From Nitrospinota bacterium (GTDB lineage Bacteria > Nitrospinota > Nitrospinia > UBA9942): DNA of 5,312 nucleotides. A model generated the notes under the pieces. That model saw nothing but the letters and a program-made list of their open reading frames with translations, did not search any database and was not told the DNA's origin. The position numbers were made by a program, and so were the translations under genes. The first letter of the stretch is position 1, and every line of letters begins with the position of its first letter. The DNA is taken from the NCBI GenBank assembly GCA_003489165.1, contig DNJG01000108.1:1-5312 (forward strand). The letters run 5' to 3'. Positions 1 through 4,545 of this stretch are shown piece by piece.

Positions 1-521
1 TTCCTTATGAGATAACTCATAGTGTTGATATTGGTCCCCCTGTTCAGATGCCTGTATTTTTTACAGTCTATTCCTCTATGTTCATGCACGGGAGCTTCAT
101 GCACATAATAGGCAATATGCTCTACCTCTGGATATTTGGAAATAATATAGAGGACTCTATGGGGCATATCAGATTTATATTTTTCTATCTCATATGCGGC
201 ACAGTGGCATCTTTAACACATATATTTCTTGCCCCAAATTCAAAAATACCAATGGTTGGTGCCAGTGGTGCAGTTTCAGGTATTCTTGGGGCTTATCTAT
301 TGTTATTTCCACATGCGAGGATTTTAACTCTGGTAACATTTGGATTCTTTGTAAGAATGATAAAAATCCCTGCGATGGTTGTTCTTGGATTCTGGATAGT
401 CCTTCAGTTTTTAAATAGCACAGTTGCATCTGGTTCAGAGGGTGGAGGGGTGGCATGGTTTGCCCACATAGGCGGCTTCTTTGCAGGACTCATTTTGATA
501 AATTTTTTTAAAAAGAACTAA
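1..521 (+). CDS. Rhomboid-family intramembrane serine protease, 3' part (5' end outside window)
   Basis: Rhomboids cleave transmembrane substrates within the lipid bilayer, using a Ser-His dyad, in the inner membrane. The reading frame is open from base 3 with no start before the edge, so the ATG at 48 is internal and the first membrane helix is missing. Counting from that Met, the family signatures appear in order: H14, H19 and N23 in HGSFMHIIGN (matching H145, H150 and N154 of E. coli GlpG); catalytic Ser73 in GASGAVSG (bases 264-266); and catalytic His140 in AHIGGF (bases 465-467). Several hydrophobic helices follow one another and the protein ends in a short basic tail, KKN. All catalytic residues are present, so this should be an active protease and not a pseudo-rhomboid. 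The native substrate cannot be inferred. The gene is followed by a palindromic repeat and then lolA. Confidence 0.93.
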   Translation, partial: PYEITHSVDIGPPVQMPVFFTVYSSMFMHGSFMHIIGNMLYLWIFGNNIEDSMGHIRFIFFYLICGTVASLTHIFLAPNSKIPMVGASGAVSGILGAYLLLFPHARILTLVTFGFFVRMIKIPAMVVLGFWIVLQFLNSTVASGSEGGGVAWFAHIGGFFAGLILINFFKKN

Positions 522-533
522 AACCTGATTAAA

Positions 534-613
534 CCACTGAGACACTGAGGCACTGAGAAAATATAAATATTTTGAAAAGTCTTTAATATCTCTGTGTCTC
601 TGTGCCTCCGTGG
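534..613. repeat. Palindromic intergenic repeat with tandem 8-mer arms
   Basis: Two 25-nt arms (534-558 and 589-613) are inverted copies separated by a 30-nt AT-rich loop. The left arm is three tandem octamers of the form CACTGAGR. The right arm, read on the minus strand, is made of CACRGAGR octamers. Of 25 opposed positions, 20 are Watson-Crick pairs and one is G-T. Three of the four mismatches (538, 546, 554) are exactly 8 bases apart, always at the fourth position of the octamer. The element fills most of the gap between the rhomboid stop and lolA. No ORF or transposase is present, so it is best described as a non-autonomous palindromic repeat. Similar CACAGAG-type repeats recur, as far as I recall, between genes in several environmental bacterial genomes. 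Its copy number here cannot be seen from one window. Confidence 0.85.
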
Positions 614-621
614 CAAATTTT

Positions 622-627
622 TATAAT
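622..627 (+). promoter_or_regulatory. Exact TATAAT -10 box just before lolA (possible leaderless start)
   Basis: A perfect TATAAT lies 6 nt before the ATG at 634, so transcription would be expected to begin at or next to the start codon. No Shine-Dalgarno sequence precedes that ATG. No good -35 is visible 16-18 bp upstream, where the right arm of the palindromic repeat lies. The sequence is AT-rich, so a chance match is possible. Confidence 0.4.
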
Positions 628-633
628 TTCTAT

Positions 634-1290
634 ATGATTACAAAATTGCATCTTGCACCCATCATCTGTATAATTATATTATTGTCTGCGAATATCTCAC
701 ATTCCCTGACTCTTGATGAGATAATTGACAGGGTTCAAGATAGGTATGAAAAGACGGGGAATTTTCAGGCTGATTTTACACAAACTTCCATCTTAAAAAC
801 TGTAAAGCAAAAACAGGTCAGCAAGGGACGTGTATTTATAAAGAAGCCCGGAATGATGAGGTGGGAATATAAAGAGCCTGAAGCACAGTTTATTATTTCT
901 GATGGCAAGGTCATCTGGTTTTATGTGCCGATAGATAAACAGGTAATGATAAGTAATGTTACAGGCGATATAGATTCTCATTCGCCAAACATTTTTCTGG
1001 CTGGAAGCGGTAACCTGAGGAATATATTTAATATTGAACTTGAGAGCGAAGGGGAGATTTCACAGCATCAATATCTGCTAAGATTAATTCCAAAAAAATC
1101 TCAGCCAAACATGACAAAATTGGTAATTGGCGTAAACAGTGAAGATTTTAAAATTGAAATGAGTAGTATCTATGATATATATGGAAATCAGACTATTGTA
1201 AGTTTCTCAAGCATAGAAATAAACAAAGAATTACCTGAGGGCATCTTTCATTTTGAAGTACCTCAAGGCGTCAGAGTTGTAACACAGTAA
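634..1290 (+). CDS. lolA: LolA, periplasmic outer-membrane lipoprotein carrier
   Basis: LolA takes lipoproteins from the LolCDE transporter in the inner membrane and carries them across the periplasm to the outer membrane. From ATG 634 the protein has 218 residues, near the usual 200-odd. It opens with a clear Sec signal peptide: Lys4, a hydrophobic core at residues 7-19, and likely cleavage after Ser24 (SHS), with no lipobox Cys. The mature part has the LolA hallmarks: FQADFTQ (44-50), a Gly-x-Val-x-Ile-x-Lys-Pro strand (65-72) and MRWEY (75-79), followed by alternating beta-strand pattern to the end. An in-frame GTG at 610 would add eight residues (MANFYNFY), but it lies inside the right arm of the upstream repeat and would spoil the signal peptide's compact N-terminus, so ATG 634 is preferred. 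Neither start has a Shine-Dalgarno site. rseP follows after 13 bp. No LolB or LolCDE gene is in view. Confidence 0.9.
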   Translation: MITKLHLAPIICIIILLSANISHSLTLDEIIDRVQDRYEKTGNFQADFTQTSILKTVKQKQVSKGRVFIKKPGMMRWEYKEPEAQFIISDGKVIWFYVPIDKQVMISNVTGDIDSHSPNIFLAGSGNLRNIFNIELESEGEISQHQYLLRLIPKKSQPNMTKLVIGVNSEDFKIEMSSIYDIYGNQTIVSFSSIEINKELPEGIFHFEVPQGVRVVTQ

Positions 1291-1298
1291 AAAGGAGG
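1291..1298 (+). promoter_or_regulatory. Strong ribosome binding site fixing the GTG start of rseP
   Basis: AAAGGAGG directly follows the lolA stop and ends 5 nt before GTG 1304. This near-perfect anti-16S match decides the GTG start and shows that this organism uses canonical Shine-Dalgarno initiation inside operons. Confidence 0.85.
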
Positions 1299-1303
1299 AT
1301 TAA

Positions 1304-2362
1304 GTGGAGACAATTATTTCGGCTGTTATTTTGTTAGGTGCTTTGATTTTTGTTCATGAACTTGGACATTTCCTCATTGCAAAGAGAAGCGGGGTTGGGG
1401 TTGAAAAATTTTCACTCGGATTTGGCCCCAAGATTATCGGTAAAAAAATCGGAGAGACTGAATATCTTATCTCTGCCGTCCCTCTTGGCGGATATGTAAA
1501 GATGGTAGGTGAAGACCCCGAGGAGCAGGTAACCGATTCAGAAAAGTCATTTACAAACAAACCTGTAGGGGCAAGACTGGCAATAGTCTCGGCTGGACCG
1601 ATATTTAATCTCCTTTTTTCAGTAGCAATACTCGCCATTGTGTTTATGATAGGCATTAAAGTCCCTTCAGATTCGTCGGCAGTTGGGAATGTAAGAATTG
1701 GACATCCTGCAGAGATGGCTGGATTGAAAAGCGGGGATACAATTGTTGAGATAGAGGGGAAATCAGTTGATAAATGGCATCAGATGGCTGAGATTATCCA
1801 TAAAAGTCCGAGCAAAGAACTCTCCTTCAAAGTAAAAAGGGGGAGTGGAGAAACAATTGACCTGAAAATAACGCCGAAGGCTGAAACTGTAAAGGATGTC
1901 TTTGGAAAAGACCAGCAGGTTGGTCTTATAGGGATTGAGCCGTCACTTGTTACAGAGAGATATAATCCTATAATCGCCACACTTAAGGGATTTGAAAGGA
2001 CATGGGATATTACATATCTCACCTTCTGGGCAATGTATAAGATGATTACAGGCGACATCTCTGCAAAGAATATTGGAGGACCCCTGCTCATTTTTCAGAA
2101 GGCAGGAGAATTTGCAAGTGAGGGATTTTTACCCTATGCCACCTTTGCTGCACTTATAAGTATCAACCTTGGTATTCTTAACCTGCTTCCAATACCTGTT
2201 CTTGACGGAGGGCATATTTTATTTTTCCTGATAGAGATAATCTTCAGAAAACCTGTCAGTGTGAGGTCAAGAGAGGTTGCACAGCAGGTAGGTATATTCA
2301 TATTGGTCTCTCTCATGCTCTTTGCATTTTATAATGATATAATGAGATTCCTTGAGCATTAA
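1304..2362 (+). CDS. rseP: RseP/site-2-type intramembrane zinc metalloprotease
   Basis: This family (peptidase M50B; RseP, RasP) cuts transmembrane segments of anti-sigma factors and remnant signal peptides in the inner membrane. The 352-residue protein starts with a membrane helix carrying the zinc motif HELGH (18-22). It then has the conserved PLGGYVKM stretch, AGPIFN (97-102) at the start of a second helix, one PDZ domain (about 125-195, with the usual AEMAGLKSGDTI carboxylate-binding region), and a third catalytic helix with NLLPIPVLDGGH, where Asp301 of LDGG is the third zinc ligand. A last hydrophobic segment spans about 328-346. All catalytic residues are present. E. coli RseP is about 450 residues with two PDZ domains; the single-PDZ form seen here is common outside the gammaproteobacteria. 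It lies 13 bp after lolA, behind a strong Shine-Dalgarno site, and 6 bp before the next small gene, so is probably co-transcribed with both. No sigma or anti-sigma gene is nearby, so its target is unknown. Confidence 0.95.
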   Translation: METIISAVILLGALIFVHELGHFLIAKRSGVGVEKFSLGFGPKIIGKKIGETEYLISAVPLGGYVKMVGEDPEEQVTDSEKSFTNKPVGARLAIVSAGPIFNLLFSVAILAIVFMIGIKVPSDSSAVGNVRIGHPAEMAGLKSGDTIVEIEGKSVDKWHQMAEIIHKSPSKELSFKVKRGSGETIDLKITPKAETVKDVFGKDQQVGLIGIEPSLVTERYNPIIATLKGFERTWDITYLTFWAMYKMITGDISAKNIGGPLLIFQKAGEFASEGFLPYATFAALISINLGILNLLPIPVLDGGHILFFLIEIIFRKPVSVRSREVAQQVGIFILVSLMLFAFYNDIMRFLEH

Positions 2363-2368
2363 TGAATT

Positions 2369-2653
2369 ATGGATGATGAAAACATCCTTTACAATCTTGA
2401 ATCCCTCGCAAAGAGATTATCTGTAGATGTTAAATACAGAAATCTTACTGATGAGGAGTTCAGGATTGAAAGCGGGGCTTGCAATCTAAAAGGCAAGGAT
2501 ATGATAATTATTGACAACAGATTGCCTGCAAAGGAAAAATGCGGGGTATTGAGCAGACAGTTAAAAAAATATAATACAGACAATATATTTATCCCGCCTA
2601 TTATAAGGGAAATGATGGGATTGAAGGATACCAGCTCTATCCTGTCTCAATAA
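2369..2653 (+). CDS. Small conserved-looking protein of unknown function, 94 aa
   Basis: I cannot assign this to a named family. The gene begins 6 nt after the rseP stop with no clear Shine-Dalgarno site, so translation is probably coupled to rseP. The protein is soluble, with no signal peptide or membrane segment. An N-terminal amphipathic helix (about 4-18, NILYNLESLAKRL) leads to an alpha/beta-looking core with SGACNLKGKDMIIIDNRLP (35-53), then a Lys-rich helix (54-68) and IFIPPIIREMM (73-83). There are two cysteines, Cys38 and Cys58, too far apart for a simple CxxC site. The IESGxCxLKG...IIIDxRLP pattern looks like a conserved motif and not random coding, and codon use matches its neighbours, so I regard it as a real gene. 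The position suggests a job linked to lolA/rseP or to general housekeeping, but no function can be claimed. Confidence 0.8.
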   Translation: MDDENILYNLESLAKRLSVDVKYRNLTDEEFRIESGACNLKGKDMIIIDNRLPAKEKCGVLSRQLKKYNTDNIFIPPIIREMMGLKDTSSILSQ

Positions 2654-2702
2654 ATCCCGTTAGAAATTCTCAACCCATCAGATATAATATAGGTTTTTGT
2701 TT
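2654..2702. other. 49-bp gap between convergent genes; no good terminator
   Basis: The plus-strand operon and the minus-strand regulator gene converge here. The only terminator-like element is a 4-bp AACC/GGTT pairing (2672-2675 with 2692-2695) around a 16-nt AT-rich loop, followed by a T-rich run (2694-2705) on the plus strand. This is too weak to call an intrinsic terminator. Nothing comparable is seen for the minus strand. Confidence 0.3.
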
Positions 2703-4217
2703 TTATTCCTCAAACTGATAGTGTTTCTTTATCTTAATAAACTCTCCTTCCATTCTTAAAAATGCTTCTACAATGTCAGGGTCAAAATGCTTCCCTGAAT
2801 TTTTTATAATAATCTCCCTTGTATCCTTATGAATCCATGCCTCCTTATAAACTCTCTTATTTGTCAGTGCATCATAAACATCAGCAAGAGCCATTATACG
2901 TGCTGATAATGGTATCTTGTCCCCCTTAAATCCATATGGATAACCTGAGCCATCAAATTTCTCATGATGACAATATGCAATCTCTTTACCCATTGTAAGA
3001 AACGAACCCTTATGAGTACCCAACCTATTTTCTGCTGCCGTAATTGCATCCCCACCAATAACTGTATGTCTTTTCATAATCTCAAATTCTTCAGGAGTCA
3101 ATCTGTCAGCCTTTAAAAGTATATTATCAGGTATCCCGACTTTCCCAATATCATGGAGGGGGCTTGATTTATATATCAGGTCTATATATTTTTCGTCAAT
3201 TATACCCTTAAATTTCTCTCTTGTTGCAAGTTCCTGTGCAATCAATCTGCAACAATTTCTTATCCTTTCTAAATGGGCGCCTGTATCAGGGTCTCTATAC
3301 TCTGCTAATTTTGCAAGCCCAATAATTGTTGCATCCTGTGTATCCTCAATCTCCTTTGTCCTCTCCTTAACCTTTTGCTCTAAAGTTTTATTATATTCTT
3401 TAAGTGCATCTTCCAACTGCTTTCTAACAGTAATATCCACTGTCATCCCCATGTAACCAATGATATTACCCTCTCTTTTTATAGATGTAATAGACAGTAT
3501 GACAGGTATCTCTCTTTTATCCTTTGTAAGATTGATTAGTTCTCCATTAAAATACCCCTTATTTAAAACCTCCATCCACATCCTTTTATAAAATTCAGGA
3601 GTAGAATGGGCGGATTTCAAAATCTTCACATTTTTATCTAAAGCTTCCTCCCTCTCATATCCATAAATATGGGTAAATGCCTTATTTATATCTGCTATAT
3701 TGCCTTTTGTATCTGTTATCATAATTGCATCATTTGAGTTTTTGTAACTCTGAAAATAGAGTTCTGCCTGAGTATAAAGCCTCTCTCTTTCCTCTATCAG
3801 CCCCCTTACTTTTATATGTGCACCAATACGGGATAAGAGTTCCTCAGGCTCAAAGGGCTTTGCTATATAGTCATTAGCTCCAAGAGACAATACTTTTTTA
3901 ACAATATCTTTATCGCCAACTGCTGTTACCATAATAATAGGTATTGTCTCATACTCTTTTCTGCTCCTTATTTCTTCACAGGTCTGGTAGCCATCCATTA
4001 CAGGCATATCTATATCCATTAAAATGAGGTTGGGTTGTGAATCTTTAAGATAATCCAATGCCTCTTTGCCGTTGTTGACAGAAGATGTTATATACCCTTC
4101 CATTTTCAATATATTTTCAAGAAGAGTCCTGATTATGGAGTTATCATCTACTATAAGTATGTGCCTCTCCTTATCTCCAGCACTCTTTGAGCATATTTCC
4201 TTTATATCTATAGCCAT
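2703..4217 (-). CDS. REC-PAS-HD-GYP response regulator, probable c-di-GMP phosphodiesterase
   Basis: The 504-residue cytoplasmic protein has three domains. The receiver domain (about 18-138) has the acidic pair Asp24/Asp25, phospho-acceptor Asp68 in LILMDIDMPVMDG, Thr98 and Lys120 in AKPF. A PAS/PAC domain (about 150-266) has NSNDAIMITDTKGNI and ends in DITVRKQLE. A charged coiled coil (about 267-294) leads to an HD-GYP domain (about 295-490) with RDPDTGAH (His315), HDIGK (His355/Asp356), His384, HHEKFDGSGYP (His417/His418, GYP 425-427) and Asp446 in ALADVYDAL. The metal ligands and the GYP signature are intact, so hydrolysis of c-di-GMP (to pGpG or GMP) is expected, probably gated by phosphorylation and a PAS signal. 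No GGDEF domain or transmembrane segment is present. No partner histidine kinase is adjacent, so it is an orphan regulator. ATG 4217 has no Shine-Dalgarno site but a -10-like box close upstream. It is transcribed away from tatA. Confidence 0.94.
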   Translation of the reverse strand: MAIDIKEICSKSAGDKERHILIVDDNSIIRTLLENILKMEGYITSSVNNGKEALDYLKDSQPNLILMDIDMPVMDGYQTCEEIRSRKEYETIPIIMVTAVGDKDIVKKVLSLGANDYIAKPFEPEELLSRIGAHIKVRGLIEERERLYTQAELYFQSYKNSNDAIMITDTKGNIADINKAFTHIYGYEREEALDKNVKILKSAHSTPEFYKRMWMEVLNKGYFNGELINLTKDKREIPVILSITSIKREGNIIGYMGMTVDITVRKQLEDALKEYNKTLEQKVKERTKEIEDTQDATIIGLAKLAEYRDPDTGAHLERIRNCCRLIAQELATREKFKGIIDEKYIDLIYKSSPLHDIGKVGIPDNILLKADRLTPEEFEIMKRHTVIGGDAITAAENRLGTHKGSFLTMGKEIAYCHHEKFDGSGYPYGFKGDKIPLSARIMALADVYDALTNKRVYKEAWIHKDTREIIIKNSGKHFDPDIVEAFLRMEGEFIKIKKHYQFEE

Positions 4218-4225
4218 AGTGAAGT

Positions 4226-4254
4226 ATAATATCTTTATAAAAAATGTCTTGCAA
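4226..4254 (-). promoter_or_regulatory. Candidate sigma-70-type promoter of the HD-GYP gene
   Basis: On the minus strand, TTGCAA (4254-4249) is followed after exactly 17 nt by TATTAT (4231-4226), matching the -35 consensus at 4 of 6 and the -10 at 5 of 6 positions. The predicted transcription start, about 7 nt after the -10, falls only 1-3 nt before ATG 4217, implying an almost leaderless mRNA. This fits the lack of a Shine-Dalgarno site. Confidence 0.5.
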
Positions 4255-4277
4255 GCATATTCGCAAGTTATTAGAAT
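4249..4277 (+). promoter_or_regulatory. Candidate sigma-70-type promoter of tatA
   Basis: The same TTGCAA (4249-4254, its own reverse complement within the palindrome CTTGCAAG) is followed after exactly 17 nt by TAGAAT (4272-4277; 5 of 6 to TATAAT). Transcription would begin near 4284, leaving a leader of about 20 nt that includes the tatA ribosome binding site. The -35 is shared with the opposing HD-GYP promoter. Confidence 0.5.
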
Positions 4278-4288
4278 AATGGCGAATA
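4258..4288. promoter_or_regulatory. Inverted repeat over the tatA -10 region (possible operator)
   Basis: TATTCGC (4258-4264) is perfectly inverted as GCGAATA (4282-4288), and inside it TTAT (4268-4271) pairs with ATAA (4276-4279). The dyad covers the proposed tatA -10 and start site, a place where a repressor could act. Short AT-rich dyads also arise by chance, so the regulatory role is only a suggestion. Confidence 0.3.
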
Positions 4289-4293
4289 AACTT

Positions 4294-4299
4294 AGGGGG
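4294..4299 (+). promoter_or_regulatory. Ribosome binding site of tatA
   Basis: AGGGGG, one mismatch from AGGAGG, ends 4 nt before ATG 4304. It supports this start and the reality of this very short gene. Confidence 0.7.
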
Positions 4300-4303
4300 A
4301 AAT

Positions 4304-4483
4304 ATGTTTGGAATGGGCATTACAGAATTGGTAATAGTATTGCTGATTATTTTTTTAATATTCGGTTTTGGAAAACTACCCGAGATCGGCAGCGGCATAG
4401 GAAAGGTAATAAAGAATTTCAAAAAATCACTTAAAGGTGAAGATGAAATAGATGTAACACCGAAAAAGGAAAGTAAGCAGTAG
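4304..4483 (+). CDS. tatA: TatA, twin-arginine translocase pore-forming subunit, 59 aa
   Basis: TatA oligomers form the passage through which folded proteins with twin-arginine signal peptides cross the inner membrane, after TatC (with or without TatB) binds the substrate. The 59-residue product shows the full family layout: a short N-terminal segment with Glu8 (MFGMGITEL), one transmembrane helix (about 9-21), the Phe-Gly hinge (20-21), the amphipathic helix starting KLPEIGSGIGKVIKNFKKSL (24-43), and an acidic then basic tail (GEDEIDVTPKK). Its length and sequence resemble the short TatA proteins of Geobacter-like bacteria. A good Shine-Dalgarno site precedes it. No tatC or tatB is adjacent, so the rest of the translocase is presumably encoded elsewhere. 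The last codons (Ser-Lys-Gln-stop) lie within the left arm of the following palindromic repeat. It could equally be called TatE-like; membership in the TatA/E family is secure. Confidence 0.93.
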   Translation: MFGMGITELVIVLLIIFLIFGFGKLPEIGSGIGKVIKNFKKSLKGEDEIDVTPKKESKQ

Positions 4484-4537
4484 GCAGTATGCAGTAAGCA
4501 ATCCGTAATTGACAGTTTTTTCTGCCTACTGCTTACT
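4472..4537. repeat. Palindromic repeat with tandem 7-mer arms, overlapping the tatA stop
   Basis: The arms 4472-4487 (AGTAAGCAGTAGGCAG) and 4522-4537 are a perfect 16-bp inverted pair around a 34-nt loop. The left side is a run of heptamers: AAGTAAG, CAGTAGG, CAGTATG, CAGTAAG (4471-4498), then a decayed CAATCCG. The right arm has the matching CTGCCTA and CTGCTTA. Because the unit repeats, AGTAAGCA at 4493-4500 can also pair with the right arm, allowing a slipped fold. The loop has a small CAAT/ATTG hairpin and a T6 run. The element includes the tatA stop and ends 8 nt before the relA ATG. The RNA stem, followed by T5 (4541-4545), might also act as a terminator for tatA. No ORF is present within it. 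Confidence 0.85.
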
Positions 4538-4539
4538 AT
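4509..4539 (+). promoter_or_regulatory. Candidate relA promoter inside the palindromic repeat
   Basis: An exact TTGACA (4509-4514) lies in the loop of the repeat. TACTAT (4534-4539; 4 of 6 to TATAAT) follows after 19 nt, slightly longer than ideal, and straddles the end of the right arm. The -10 ends 6 nt before ATG 4546, which would make the relA mRNA leaderless, in keeping with the absence of a Shine-Dalgarno site. Confidence 0.4.
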
Positions 4540-4545
4540 GTTTTT

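Noticed and set aside
534..613. Idea that the short tandem units form a CRISPR array
   Set aside because: The units are 8 nt (and 7 nt at 4471-4498), contiguous and without spacers, and no cas gene is present.
2672..2698. Intrinsic terminator after the rseP operon
   Set aside because: The stem is only 4 bp with a long AT-rich loop. The T-rich run alone is not convincing.
4225..4230. Exact TATAAT on the plus strand as the tatA promoter
   Set aside because: No -35-like hexamer lies 16-18 bp upstream, where the sequence is HD-GYP coding DNA. The hexamer overlaps the better-supported minus-strand -10.
4066..4434. Open frame on the plus strand overlapping the HD-GYP start and tatA
   Set aside because: It is antisense to the receiver domain and out of frame with TatA, which has clear family features and a ribosome binding site.
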